Of a stretch of DNA of 64,000 nt, positions 1 to 10,000 are shown piece by piece. Both the position numbers and the translations under genes were made by a program. The notes under the pieces are model-generated. The model made no database searches. It saw only the letters and a program-made list of their open reading frames with translations, and was not told where the DNA came from. This stretch comes from Paraktedonobacter sp036384215 (GTDB lineage: Bacteria; Chloroflexota; Ktedonobacteria; Ktedonobacterales; Ktedonobacteraceae). How positions within the stretch are numbered: position 1 is the first letter of the stretch; every line of letters begins with the position of its first letter. The stretch is taken from positions 1 to 64,000 of the forward strand of contig DASVMX010000143.1 of the NCBI GenBank assembly GCA_036384215.1, given 5' to 3'.

Positions 1-1610
1 TTCAAGGAAGGAGTCACCATTGGCACGCGTCCCTGTCCACGAATGTAGTTAAAGTAAGCAAAGATCATGCCAATAGTCGCGACAGTGCCTCCAAAGCCTG
101 TCGCCAGGGGCTTTGAGACCAGGCTAATCAGCCAGGCCAGTATGACCAGCAGTGTGGTCCCGATACCTAACCAGTAATCAAATCGCTGCCAGAGACCACG
201 CAGGTGTCGCCCAGGAGAGACAGCGCTTGTCCGGGTGATCTGGCCCTGCTCTTCCTCTACTGGCAGCAAAACCCTGCCATTTTCCTGCGGAACATAATGT
301 TCTAAGAGAATAGATGGATCTTGCGGAGCATAGTTCTGCAACAGAAGATTATTCGCCAACCCATCCTGCGAAACTTGAGGAAGGGAACTCTTGCCATGCT
401 GCTGCTGTGTGCCGCTCTGAGTAGAACCCCTGGATGCTCGCTCCAGACGATGGTCACGCGCGCGCAGAATATCCAGGCCCAGGCAGGTGACACTAAATGC
501 TCCCAGGAGCCCGAAGGCGTACATATCACCCAGGACATCAATTGCGCCATTCACGAAAATCAACACTGCAATGGGAATGCCTGTCGCCAGAAGGATAGAC
601 CAGTGAGGCGTATTGCGGAATTTGTTGCGTTTGAGAATAAATCTGGGCAAAAATTCCATGCGGGAGAGGGCCATAAAGACGTGATAGGCTCCAATTACTG
701 CCGTATTACTCGCGAAAGCAAGAATCAGGCTGGCACTGATGGCTACCTCTGTTTGGAGTATGGTGTTGCCCCAGTGCCCCCCCAACAACGAGATAAGCTG
801 GGTTGAAATGACGGGATCGGCTGCCTCCTTTTGCTGTAACAGCGTAGAGAGGATGGTGAGCAGCGGGCTGGTGGCGCCAATGGTAATGACCACCAGGAGC
901 AACGCCAGGCTGATGACCTTCTTGCGTGGCGATTTCATTACAGGTGAAAGCTGGGAAATGCTCTCCAATCCCGAAAACGCCAGGAATGCGCTGGCGAAGC
1001 CGACGAGCAGCGATACAGGCGTGAGCGAGGCATGGGCGAACATGCTGCCGAAGAGCGCCGGAAAAGAAGCCAGCGGGATGTGGGTAAACACGGTCCAGAT
1101 GATGGCCAGATCGCTGCCAAACGCGATGAGCGCGCCAATCAGGCTGACCTTCGCGCTTTCGCTAATCCCAATCCAGTTCAGAAACCCGAGGAAGACCAGC
1201 ACCCCTATCGTTATTTCCAGAATAAAGGGGCCTATCGCAGGGAACACCACACTGAGATACTGAATAGCGGACAAACAACTGATGGCTGCTGTGAGAAAGT
1301 AGCTTACCAGAATAAACATGCCACCAAGCGCGCCCACCCAGGGATTCATGGCCTGGGCTGCAACGGTGACCACACCGCCGCCTTCAGGGAATCGCGCACT
1401 GACCTCGGCATATTTGAGGGCGAGCAGCACAAAAACGGACATGGTCAGCAGAACAAAAAAGCCGGCCAGGTTGCCAACTTTGCCATAGAGAATACCCGGA
1501 ACATAGTAAATGGATGACCCAATGTCGGCAAAAACGACGGCCCAGCATAAGAGTGGGCCAAGTTGTCCGCCGTGGTGCGCGCTTTTTTTCGCTTGATGTG
1601 ATGCTTCCAT
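1..1610 (-). CDS. APC-family amino acid permease (C-terminus cut off by window edge)
   Basis: Reading the minus strand from the ATG at 1610 gives 536 uninterrupted codons that run off the left edge of the window. The protein starts MEASHQAKKSAHHGGQ and is then strongly hydrophobic, with repeated membrane segments typical of APC-superfamily permeases (for example GPLLCWAVVFADIGSSIYYV and the following helices). A hydrophilic stretch rich in Gln, Ser and Arg separates the main helical block from the last visible helices. It presumably imports amino acids or amines; the substrate cannot be told. It lies 10 bp downstream of the universal-stress-like gene on the same strand, so the two are probably co-transcribed. 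The other long reading frames over this stretch, on both strands, are shadows. Confidence 0.85.
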   Translation of the reverse strand, partial: MEASHQAKKSAHHGGQLGPLLCWAVVFADIGSSIYYVPGILYGKVGNLAGFFVLLTMSVFVLLALKYAEVSARFPEGGGVVTVAAQAMNPWVGALGGMFILVSYFLTAAISCLSAIQYLSVVFPAIGPFILEITIGVLVFLGFLNWIGISESAKVSLIGALIAFGSDLAIIWTVFTHIPLASFPALFGSMFAHASLTPVSLLVGFASAFLAFSGLESISQLSPVMKSPRKKVISLALLLVVITIGATSPLLTILSTLLQQKEAADPVISTQLISLLGGHWGNTILQTEVAISASLILAFASNTAVIGAYHVFMALSRMEFLPRFILKRNKFRNTPHWSILLATGIPIAVLIFVNGAIDVLGDMYAFGLLGAFSVTCLGLDILRARDHRLERASRGSTQSGTQQQHGKSSLPQVSQDGLANNLLLQNYAPQDPSILLEHYVPQENGRVLLPVEEEQGQITRTSAVSPGRHLRGLWQRFDYWLGIGTTLLVILAWLISLVSKPLATGFGGTVATIGMIFAYFNYIRGQGRVPMVTPSL

Positions 1611-1619
1611 ACGTGTTTT

Positions 1620-2177
1620 TCAACTATCTTTCAGCACGGTCGAATCGTGCAACTGGTGGTCGGTCTGACAAGAAAGGGTTTGCCGCCGCAGAACGTGGTG
1701 AGGCGAGGCAGCGTGAGGGGTCTTTCGGCCCAACCACTGAGGCAGCCATGGGAGGGCAGAGAAAACGGTGGGCCGCCCAGGCAATGACACCACATAGAGG
1801 GGAATGCCACGCTCTTCCAGGAGTTGTTTGACTTCGTGGGTGGCGAGCAAAACGCCTGCACCTCCACGCACGGTAAGCACGATCCCGGCACACTCCATCT
1901 CTTGCGCGAAGGTGCGGATACTCCTGGAAGCCAGTTGGGTATACAGTTCTACCTGCTCCACAGGCACCCCCAGGCGGGTTGCTCGATGAGAGGCAAATGT
2001 GAGAAAGTCCCGTGATTGCTGGATGGCTTCCCATCTGGGACTTTTGCCGGGCTTCTGCGGCTGAGAAATGAGTGAAAGCAACATCAATGTTGCGTTCAGG
2101 CGCTGCGCCAAAGCCAGTGCGGAGGTAATTGCGACTGAATCGATTCCATGCGTGAATGGCAACAACACGCGTACCAT
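1620..2177 (-). CDS. Universal stress protein-like (UspA family)
   Basis: About 185 residues starting MVRVLLPFTHGIDSVAI. This fits the first strand and helix of the UspA fold, followed by ALALAQRLNATLMLL and the segment AGIVLTVRGGAGVLLATHEV near the nucleotide-binding end. The usual G-2x-G-9x-G-S/T motif is not clearly intact, so ATP binding is uncertain. The tail after residue 140 is Arg/His/Ser-rich and not typical. I prefer the ATG at 2177; an ATG at 2186 is also possible, but the purine-rich GGGAAG lies almost on top of it. The permease gene starts 10 bp downstream, and small Usp-like proteins are often paired with transporters. Confidence 0.6.
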   Translation of the reverse strand: MVRVLLPFTHGIDSVAITSALALAQRLNATLMLLSLISQPQKPGKSPRWEAIQQSRDFLTFASHRATRLGVPVEQVELYTQLASRSIRTFAQEMECAGIVLTVRGGAGVLLATHEVKQLLEERGIPLYVVSLPGRPTVFSALPWLPQWLGRKTPHAASPHHVLRRQTLSCQTDHQLHDSTVLKDS

Positions 2178-2438
2178 GAGCACCATCGCTTCCCAATGTT
2201 TGCTTTTCCTCGCAAGAGTCAGATTTTTTCTCTAGCATGATCGCTTCCCAGTGTGCTACACTAGGATCTCATAAAGACAAGCGTCAGGACCGTTTGTCCA
2301 GAGAAGCGGGCAAAGCTCGCTCTTTTATCCTGATGAGATCAGTATAGGATTTTTCTGTTTCTTTTTGCGTCACTCAAAAGGGTGAATAGCGTTCGCTCTT
2401 TGGTGTGAGAGCCATCTTGTCCGAAAGGAGGAGGTGAA

Positions 2439-3113
2439 ATGGCGATACGGATTGTACTGGTGGATGATCATAGTGTGGTGCGAGAAGGGTTACGAATGTT
2501 CCTGGGACGCGATCCCGAACTGGTGGTGGTGGGTGAAGCCAATGATGGAGCGGAAGCGCTGGATGTGGTACGTCAACTGCGTCCCGATGTCGTGCTCATG
2601 GACCTGTTAATGCCTGTACTGGATGGGATTACAGCGACCACCCTGATTCGCCAGCAATACCCGGAAACGGAGGTGATAGCGATGACCAGCGTGTTGGAAA
2701 GCGCAACAGTGGTCAACGCGATCAAAGCGGGAGCGATTGGCTATTTGCTCAAGGATACGCAGGCGGGGGAACTGCAACGCATGATCAAGGCAGCAGCAGC
2801 GGGACAGGTGCAGCTTTCACCCCAGGCGTCGGCGTATTTGATGCGGGCGATGCGCATGGACGAGGCCCATGGAGAGCAAAAGAAAGAGGCGCTGACCGCG
2901 CGAGAGACCGATGTGCTTCGTTTACTGGCGCAAGGGCACCCGAACAAAGAAATCGCGCGGCAGTTGCAACTGGTCGAAGATACCATCAAAACGCATGTCC
3001 GGCATATTCTGGCCAAACTGGGCGTGCAGAGCCGCACGCAGGCTGTCCTCTGTGCACTCGACCTGGGTCTGGTTTCTGCTGAATCAGCAAAGAAAACTAC
3101 CATCGACTCATAG
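2439..3113 (+). CDS. NarL/FixJ-family response regulator
   Basis: 224 residues. The N-terminal receiver domain starts MAIRIVLVDDHSVVREGL with the acidic pair DD. The phosphorylated Asp lies in DVVLMDLLMPVLDG (about residue 55), and the switch and conserved Lys region are AMTSVLES and GYLLKDT. The C-terminal LuxR-type helix-turn-helix spans about residues 152-215 (LTARETDVLRLLAQGHPNKEIARQL). A very strong ribosome site (AAAGGAGGAGG) fixes the start. It is followed 81 bp later by a DUF4118 sensor kinase that is almost certainly its partner, forming a classic two-component pair. The targets are unknown. It is divergent from the stress-protein/permease unit, which could be one target. Confidence 0.95.
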   Translation: MAIRIVLVDDHSVVREGLRMFLGRDPELVVVGEANDGAEALDVVRQLRPDVVLMDLLMPVLDGITATTLIRQQYPETEVIAMTSVLESATVVNAIKAGAIGYLLKDTQAGELQRMIKAAAAGQVQLSPQASAYLMRAMRMDEAHGEQKKEALTARETDVLRLLAQGHPNKEIARQLQLVEDTIKTHVRHILAKLGVQSRTQAVLCALDLGLVSAESAKKTTIDS

Positions 3114-3194
3114 TTCTCAGCCAACTGCACAGCGCTGGCTCATCTTCTAACAAAGGATTGGCTGTTTTAAAAGAAAGCATGAGAGGAGCAATCG

Positions 3195-4334
3195 ATGAAG
3201 TGTCTCCCTCGCCTGCGCTTTCCTCTGCTCACATGGCTTGCAACAGTCCGCTGGAAACGCCTGGGCCAGGATAGCGTGTTCGCGCTGAGCGGTGTCGCTC
3301 TTGTTACCGGGACCATTGCTGGGATTCACCTGTTTCCGCGTATCCAGACAATTTCCCTGGTGTATCTGATAGTAATCCTGGCACTGGCAAGCACGCGAGG
3401 ACTCTATGCGGCTATTCTGGCTTCATTGCTCGCCTCACTCTCAGTGGATTTTTTCTTTGTTCCCCCATCCTACACGCTGGCGGTCTTCCAGGTGGAAGAT
3501 TTGCTGACCTTATTCGTCTTTCTGATAGCAGCTATTCTGACCAGCCAGCTTGCCTCAGCGCTGCGCCGACGTGTAGAACAAGCGAATGTACGTGAACGAG
3601 AGCTTCGCCTGCTCTACGAACAGGCCAGCGTGCGCGAACGAGAATTGCGTTTGCTCTATGAACAGGCACAAGAACTGGCTGCGTTGCAAGAGCGACAACA
3701 CCTGGCTCGCGAACTGCATGATTCGGTATCACAAGTGCTCTACAGCATGAGCCTGGGTGCACATACGGTTCTGGATGCGTTAGAGAGCAAAGAGCTTGAA
3801 CAGGCGCGCATTTCGGCACACTATGTGATTTCGTTGGTTGAGGCAGGGCTGACAGAGATGCGAGCCCTGATCTTTGAACTTCGTCCCGAATCGCTTGAAA
3901 CAGAAGGCCTGGTCGCTGCTTTCAACCGGCAAGTCGCAGTCCTACGCACGCGTCATAAACTTGCTGTGCAGTTTGACCTGGAAAAGGAACCCGATCTGCC
4001 ACTAGAGAAAAAAGAAGCGCTCTACCGCATCGCGCAAGAAGCCTTACATAATATTGTCAAGCATGCCCGTGCCAGCACTGTGGTCCTTCAATTGATTGCT
4101 CAGCAAGATGAGATCGTTCTCGAAATACGCGATAACGGCAGAGGATTTGATCCTACAGAACTTTTCCTCGGGCATCTCGGTTTGCACTCTATGCGGGAAC
4201 GCGCGACAAAGGTCGGTGGAACGCTCATCATCAAGAGCACACCGGGAAAAGAGACGATGATCCGTGCATGCATCCCTTTGGCTGTGGAAGACGAAGAATC
4301 TGCATTTTCTTCTCAAGACGCTTCAACCTGCTAG
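3195..4334 (+). CDS. Sensor histidine kinase with DUF4118 membrane domain (HisKA_3/HATPase)
   Basis: 379 residues. Residues about 30-120 hold four hydrophobic segments with SLSVDFFFVPPSYTLAV, typical of the DUF4118 membrane module of KdpD-like kinases. A coiled-coil linker (about 125-165) contains an exact tandem repeat of the 13-residue unit RERELRLLYEQAS/Q. The HisKA_3 dimerisation domain follows with the phospho-acceptor His in RELHDSVSQVLYSM (about residue 177). The ATPase domain has NIVKHA (N box), DNGRGFDP (G1) and GLHSMRERA (G2). GAGAGGAGC lies 6 bp before the start. It is the likely partner of the upstream NarL-type regulator. The signal it senses is unknown. Confidence 0.93.
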   Translation: MKCLPRLRFPLLTWLATVRWKRLGQDSVFALSGVALVTGTIAGIHLFPRIQTISLVYLIVILALASTRGLYAAILASLLASLSVDFFFVPPSYTLAVFQVEDLLTLFVFLIAAILTSQLASALRRRVEQANVRERELRLLYEQASVRERELRLLYEQAQELAALQERQHLARELHDSVSQVLYSMSLGAHTVLDALESKELEQARISAHYVISLVEAGLTEMRALIFELRPESLETEGLVAAFNRQVAVLRTRHKLAVQFDLEKEPDLPLEKKEALYRIAQEALHNIVKHARASTVVLQLIAQQDEIVLEIRDNGRGFDPTELFLGHLGLHSMRERATKVGGTLIIKSTPGKETMIRACIPLAVEDEESAFSSQDASTC

Positions 4335-4410
4335 TCAGTAGTGACACTGGCGAGCGCCAATTCAGTATCATCCTGAAGACGGCGTAAGCCTGGAGAAGGG
4401 CCAGAGTCCT

Positions 4411-4484
4411 CGGTGCGAAATGAAAAGCCCATCGATTTATACTAAAATGGGCCTTCAAGCGGCTTCTAGAGCCATTTCGCACCG
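4411..4484. terminator. Nested inverted repeat between convergent genes
   Basis: A 12-bp perfect arm, CGGTGCGAAATG at 4411-4422, pairs with CATTTCGCACCG at 4473-4484. A smaller palindromic pair (AAGCCCAT and ATGGGCCTT) is nested inside. It lies between the convergent sensor kinase (ends 4334) and the VWA gene (ends 4547) and may stop transcription from both sides. There is no clear T tract on either side, so intrinsic termination is not certain. Confidence 0.5.
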
Positions 4485-4546
4485 CATAATAGTTCTAGTC
4501 TGGAAGGTACTCTGGCTTCTACTCTATTGTTTGCCAGGCAAGAGCG

Positions 4547-6418
4547 CTACTGAATCAGTCGCCGGATCTTGCCGCATGCCATGTACGAGCCCCCATTCGC
4601 GGTCTCGATCACCTGGTCTACCACGTACAGGACACCCTCTTCACGAATGTCGCGTGGGAACCGCATATTATAGTTCGGGTCGTAGCCATCGGAGACGACG
4701 CGTGCGCGCAGTTTACTGCCCTCGCGGATACACTGGACAAGCACACCGTCATCTGCGTTGATCGTCGTCTCGAGGTCCGCCGCGGTGCGGGCGGACACTT
4801 TCGAGGCTTGCGGTGGGCCATTGCGTCCGGCTGATGGAGCCCCAAACCTGCTGGTGCCTTTGTAGCGGTGCTCCTGTCCAGGCAAGGCGAGACGGCGGAT
4901 GTTGCCGACGGCGCGGTAGAAGGTTCCGTTGGCCGACAGTTGCAGTACATCTACGACATAATGAACACCCTCTTCACGAATATTGCGTGGAAACTGGACG
5001 TTCACGTTCTGGTCGTAGCCTTCGGAAGCGACACGCATACGCAGCTTGCCACCCTCGCGGGAGCACGCCAGTTCCACCCCTCCATTGACGGCGGCTGTCG
5101 TATCCAGATCAGCCGCCGAACCGCCGGCTGTGCCGCGCAGCGACAAGTCGGCGCGACTCCGCATCTGTGCCTGATACGACTGATCGCGCATCTCCTTGCG
5201 GCTGGTGCTGTCAAACCGGTGATGTTCAAGCCGCTCGGCGAAGTGCTCCAGTTGTGCGATCTCTTCGGCTATCTCGAATTGCTCATCCAGACCTTGTTGA
5301 CGCAGGTCGGCGCTGATCTGGCGCAACGTCTGGGCCGCCCTGGTAACGTCACCGCTGTCAGCCAGTTCAATTGCCGTATCTTTCGCCTTCGCAATTCGGA
5401 TTCGGCTGATTTGCAAGACGACATCGGTGGCAGGTGCAGCCGCAATCGCCTCCTCGATGGTGACAACGGGCACGGATACTATGAGCGGCGCGGTGCCCGA
5501 AAAGGATTGGATGGCGCCGTCGGCGACCGCCTCGTACCGATAGGAGATAGCCAGCAGAGGGATGCCGGGGCTTGTATCCGTCTGGGCGGGGATCGTGAGT
5601 TCAAGGGCCAGGAGTTTATCTTCGTTCTCGTAGAGGTCGCCCATGCTCAGCGTCATGGCACTCTGCTGCGTCTCTGTGCGGTAATTGCTATACAGGTTAC
5701 GGATCTGGACGCCACTGTCTGACACCGGCGCGATCGTCAGCGCAAGGTTTTGTGCCACAACCGATGCCAGGCTCTCGACCTCAATCCGAAAGACCTCCTC
5801 AGCATCATCAGGCGTCTGGATGAAGTAGAAGTTTCCGCCCGCGGCCTGCGCCATACCAATCAAGAGATCTTCGTTGAAGTTTGCTCCGAAGCCGAGTGTG
5901 GTCGTGACCACGCCATCGTCAGCCTTGTGGCGCGCAGTGGCGATCAGCACCTTTGGATCGACGACTCCTACGTTGGCCTGGCCATCGGTCAGCAGCAACA
6001 CTCGATGGATCATGTCGGCGCCGCGCCGGGCGAGGACGTGCTCGCACCCTTTGAGCCACCCTCCGCTCAGATTGGTCGTCCCTCCCGCCCGAACCCTGCG
6101 AATTATTTCGCGAATCGCCTGTTTGTCGAAAACATTGCCTGGCGGCAAGATGGTTTCGACCGTATCGTCGTAGACAACCAGCGACAACAGATCGTCTGGT
6201 CCGAGTTGCTCGACCAGTGTCTCCGCCGCGTTGAGCGCCTGCTTGAGCGAGCGCCCCGCCATCGAGCCAGAGCGATCGATCACCAGACTGAGATTGAACG
6301 GCCGGCGCGTGGCGCGTGGTTCAGTGGATGGTTGGGGGCGGAGAGTGATGAGGAGATCGACAGTAGTAGGATGTTCGACCGGGAGAGCGGATGGGCTGAG
6401 TGCGAAGTGGGTCTGCAT
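4547..6418 (-). CDS. VWA-domain protein with duplicated C-terminal module
   Basis: 623 residues. The von Willebrand A domain spans about residues 40-230 with a perfect MIDAS start, LVIDRSGSMAG (residues 46-56), and the downstream TTNLSGGW and LLTDGQANVG. A middle region predicted as beta-sandwich plus helices follows, as in Ca-activated chloride channel-like and VWA/VIT proteins. The C-terminal 170 residues hold two copies of a module of about 65 residues. Copy 1 has REGGKLRMRVASEGYD...FPRNIREEGVHYVVD and copy 2 has REGSKLRARVVSDGYD...FPRDIREEGVLYVVD. No signal peptide is visible, so it is probably cytosolic. AGGAAGGAAGC lies before the start. The ligand is unknown; the C-terminal repeat is not one I recognise. 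Confidence 0.8.
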   Translation of the reverse strand: MQTHFALSPSALPVEHPTTVDLLITLRPQPSTEPRATRRPFNLSLVIDRSGSMAGRSLKQALNAAETLVEQLGPDDLLSLVVYDDTVETILPPGNVFDKQAIREIIRRVRAGGTTNLSGGWLKGCEHVLARRGADMIHRVLLLTDGQANVGVVDPKVLIATARHKADDGVVTTTLGFGANFNEDLLIGMAQAAGGNFYFIQTPDDAEEVFRIEVESLASVVAQNLALTIAPVSDSGVQIRNLYSNYRTETQQSAMTLSMGDLYENEDKLLALELTIPAQTDTSPGIPLLAISYRYEAVADGAIQSFSGTAPLIVSVPVVTIEEAIAAAPATDVVLQISRIRIAKAKDTAIELADSGDVTRAAQTLRQISADLRQQGLDEQFEIAEEIAQLEHFAERLEHHRFDSTSRKEMRDQSYQAQMRSRADLSLRGTAGGSAADLDTTAAVNGGVELACSREGGKLRMRVASEGYDQNVNVQFPRNIREEGVHYVVDVLQLSANGTFYRAVGNIRRLALPGQEHRYKGTSRFGAPSAGRNGPPQASKVSARTAADLETTINADDGVLVQCIREGSKLRARVVSDGYDPNYNMRFPRDIREEGVLYVVDQVIETANGGSYMACGKIRRLIQ

Positions 6419-6638
6419 AATAGCTTCCTTCCTGTAAATGTTGTAATTGTTAGACTTCGATCAGTTCTTTGGCGGTGTAACTCCGTTTCATCCGGCGTTA
6501 AATTGTTCGATCAATAGTGGTCATTGTCATACTTCCTTGCCACATTATCTGTATATTTTTATCTCTCAATGTTGTATACTGCCGCTAAGATAGCTTAGCA
6601 GCCCCAAACAGCGCAAGAACCCAGGACTTTCATCTACT

Positions 6639-6785
6639 AAATTCGTCAAGAATCATCGTCTTTTCATCTGTTAACGCCAGTAGGATAGACGCTGCACTAT
6701 GCCGCAAGTCATGAATACGCATATGCGGCAAACTCAGACCACGAAGTATTTTACCAAAAGCCCGCAGCAGGTAACTCGGATTAAA
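6639..6785 (-). pseudogene. Tyrosine recombinase (phage integrase) C-terminal remnant
   Basis: On the minus strand, 49 codons read FNPSYLLRAFGKILRGL then LPHMRIHDLRHSAASILLAL, and end in a stop shortly after. IHDLRHSAAS is the box-II H-x-x-R signature of tyrosine recombinases. A TAG lies one codon upstream in frame, no start is available, and the catalytic GH and Tyr boxes are missing. It is therefore a decayed fragment. It sits in the 635-bp gap between the VWA gene and the large regulator and may mark an old integration event at the edge of the specialised cluster. Confidence 0.75.
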
Positions 6786-6867
6786 GCACTAGACTGAAGT
6801 AGAGGAAAATTGTGCTGCTGGCTATAAGCCTTCTTCAGATAACTCAACCGTCATGGCCTATGTAAAA

Positions 6868-6897
6868 TTGACAAAACACACAAAACATGTGTAAAAT
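6868..6897 (+). promoter_or_regulatory. Sigma-70-type promoter for the large regulator
   Basis: TTGACA (6868-6873), an 18-bp spacer and TAAAAT (6892-6897) make a near-consensus housekeeping promoter. It leaves a leader of about 150 nt before the ATG at 7053. The rest of the 6419-7052 gap holds only the recombinase remnant and AT-richer sequence. Confidence 0.6.
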
Positions 6898-7052
6898 CTG
6901 AGGTGTGTTGCGAAAAATGGCCTCGTGTCCCGCCCTTTGCGCAAGGATAGAGGCTCTTTTTGAATAGTACGCGACACGGGTGCTCAAACAACGTCCCGTT
7001 GCTCCCTTTTCCGCTTCCACCGGCGGCTGTATCTCTGCAAAGAGGTTATCTG

Positions 7053-10000
7053 ATGGCAGATTTGTTGACATTGAGTAAAATCACCGCGCCATTGTTACCT
7101 CCAACCACCCTTTACCGGGCTTCCCTGATCCAGAAACTTAACAAGGTCGCCGACAAGCCACCCGGGGAGGCGTTTTCTTATAAGCTGATCCTCCTCTGCG
7201 CGCCTGCCGGCTATGGGAAAACGCTCTTGCTGGCAGACTTCGCCCGCCACACCAGTATCCCCTGTTGCTGGTACTTTCTGGATCAGAATGATGGCGACCG
7301 TGCCTGCTTTCTCACGACTCTGCTGGCCAGCATCCGCCAGCGTTTTCCCACATTCGGGCCGGTGCTCGATGGCTTGCTGGCCAGTACGGTCCCGACGATG
7401 ACCAGTTTGACCCGGCAGCCCTATTCTTTTGAGGAGATGATGGATGCCTTGCTGGCAACGATGAAAGCAGAGATCACAGAGCGGTTCGCGCTTTTTTTCT
7501 GTAATTATCATGAGATCAGCCAGAATAAGAGCATCAATGCCCTGATAAATCATTTTCTGGCCCATCTGCCGACGCAATGTATTGTCGTGATTGAGAGCCG
7601 CACGATTCCTCCGCTGGAGTTCGCTCCATTGATTACTCAGCGCAAGATCCTGAGCCTCGGCAGGGCTATTCTGCGCTTCACTCCCCAGGAAATTCGGGAT
7701 CTCGCGCTCCTGCAAGGCAATGCTCCTCTGAGCGAGGCGGAAGCCGGCCACATCGCAGACTCCTTCGATGGATGGATCGCGGGCATCTTGCTGAGCACTC
7801 GCCTGGGAGAGATCCAGTTCCTGGACCCCGCGGCCTCCACTGACTCTGACTCTCCCCTGTCCCTGATCCAGGGGAGTCGCAAGGAACTGCTCGCCTATTT
7901 TCTCACCGAGGTATTCGGGCGCGATCTCGCCACGTATGCGTTTTTGAAAGATGCGAGCATCCTTCAATATATGCTTCCATCGATCTGCAACCGCCTGCTC
8001 CAGATCGATGACGCTGGCGAACGGCTCCGTTACCTGGCGCAACAAGGGCTGTTTGTGGTGCGCAGTGGAGAAGAACCCGAGGTCTTCTATACCTGCCATC
8101 CCTTTGTGCGCGAGCTCCTGTCCGACGAGTTGCGCCGCCAGGAGCCGGAGCACTTCGCCCGGCTTCACCGGCGAGCCGCGGAACTCTTTCACGCGGCGGG
8201 CGATCATAACCAGGCGCTGTACCATGCCTTTCAAACCGATCGCTGGCATATCGCCGAGTCGATTATCATCGAGGTGAAAGATACGATGCTGGCGCGGGGC
8301 CAGGTCGAAACCCTCGCGCGCTGGCTCGACGATCTCCTGGTCAGGGCTTCTTCCCTTCATTCCGTCCTGCTCCTGGTGCGCGCCAGAATCCACCTGATCT
8401 TCGGAGAGGATGGCCAGGCATTATCGCTGCTGGAGACTGCCGCCAGAGCCATCGATGGCCGACAGCCTCTACCTGGCGTGGACAATGTCTCCATTTTGCA
8501 GGCAGAGGTGGCGCTGCTGCGCAGCAAAGTGCTCTTTCAGAAGCGGGAGTATGCTCAGGCGCAGGCGCTGTGTCGCAATGTCCTGAACACCGTTTCCGTT
8601 GAAGAGATTGACCTGCGCGCCGATGCCTATGCGTGCCTGGCCATTGGCGAAAATCTGATCGGAGATTTTCATACAGGCATCGCCTATTTGCAAAAAGCTC
8701 TACATCTCTGGGGGCGGGATGCCCAAACCAGGCAGACAGCCGATCTGCATAGCGCGCTGGCCAGCACCTATGGCCTGATTGGCAATTTTGCCCTGGCCGA
8801 ACATCATCTGGCACGCGCTTTTACCTGCTGGAAATATTTGCACAACGACTGGGGTAAGATCGATAATCTCATCCGTGCAGGCCTGATCAAGCACTACCAG
8901 GGAGATCTCGGCGAGGCGGAGGTCTGCTTTACGCGAGCATTGGCACTGAGCCGGGGGCCGATTCACTTTCGCCGCGAGGAGGCCTACACGCTGGTAAGCC
9001 TGGGAGAACTGCACCAGAATCAGGGGCTCTCGAACCATGCTCTGGCCTGCCTCGACGACGGCCTGGCCCTGGCTCTACAGATGGAAGATGGATATCTGAC
9101 CAACTACGCCTACCGGACACTGGCCCTGACACACCTGTTGATAGGCGATGCCAGCACAGCCCTGCTGCTGGTCTCGAAAATTGACCTGCACAGCGAACAG
9201 ACAACCTCGATCAGCTACGAACGAACCCTGCGCGAACTGGTCTATGGAACCATCCTCCTGCATCAAAAATACGCTGCCGAAGCATGTACTTGCCTGATCG
9301 CCCTTGAAAAACCCCTCAGCCAGATGGGTCTCAAGCGCGAGCAGGTTCAGTTGACGCTCCGCCTTGCGGCCTGTCAGCTCGCGCTGGGCAACCGGGTGGA
9401 AGTCATCAAACGCCTCGAGGCGCTGGCAACGACAGCCTGGCGGGACAATCTGGAATATTTCATTACTACCGAGTTGCACTCACTTCCCGATCTCGAATAT
9501 TTTGTGAAGACGCAGCAGGCGATGGTGCAGATACGCACATATCTGCGCCAGGCAAGCGATATACCCGATGAGCCATTTTTCCCCGAAATACCCCGAGGGA
9601 GAACGCCAGGGCCAACTGTCGTTACCGTCAGTTCCCGGCGACCTGTCCTGGCGATCCAGGGGCTGGGAGAGCCGGCAATCACCCTGGACGGCGTCCCGGT
9701 CACGAACTGGCATCTCGCACGCGCCATGGAACTGGCCTTCTTTCTACTGGAAAAAAATCATCCGGTGCACAAAGATCAGATCCTGGAGGCACTCTGGCCA
9801 GAAATGTTGGGCCAGGTGGAGCAGACGCTGCGGACCAACGTCTATTATGCCCGCAAAGCCCTGGGCAGCAAGGCCATTCTCTACCAGAGCGGCGCCTATG
9901 AGCTCAAGCTCGCCCCGCTCTATAAGGTGGTCTACGATGTAGCAAGCTTTCAGGAGCACGCACGGCAGGCCTGCGAGGCGCTAGAAGTCGGAAAAAACGA

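Noticed and set aside
321..1517. Several plus-strand reading frames of 160-175 residues over the first 1.5 kb
   Set aside because: They are antisense shadows of the permease, whose minus-strand frame is open from 1610 to the window edge and reads as a membrane protein.
4868..6517. Long plus-strand frames opposite the VWA gene (284 and 255 residues)
   Set aside because: Antisense shadows. The minus frame has a clear MIDAS motif and a ribosome site.
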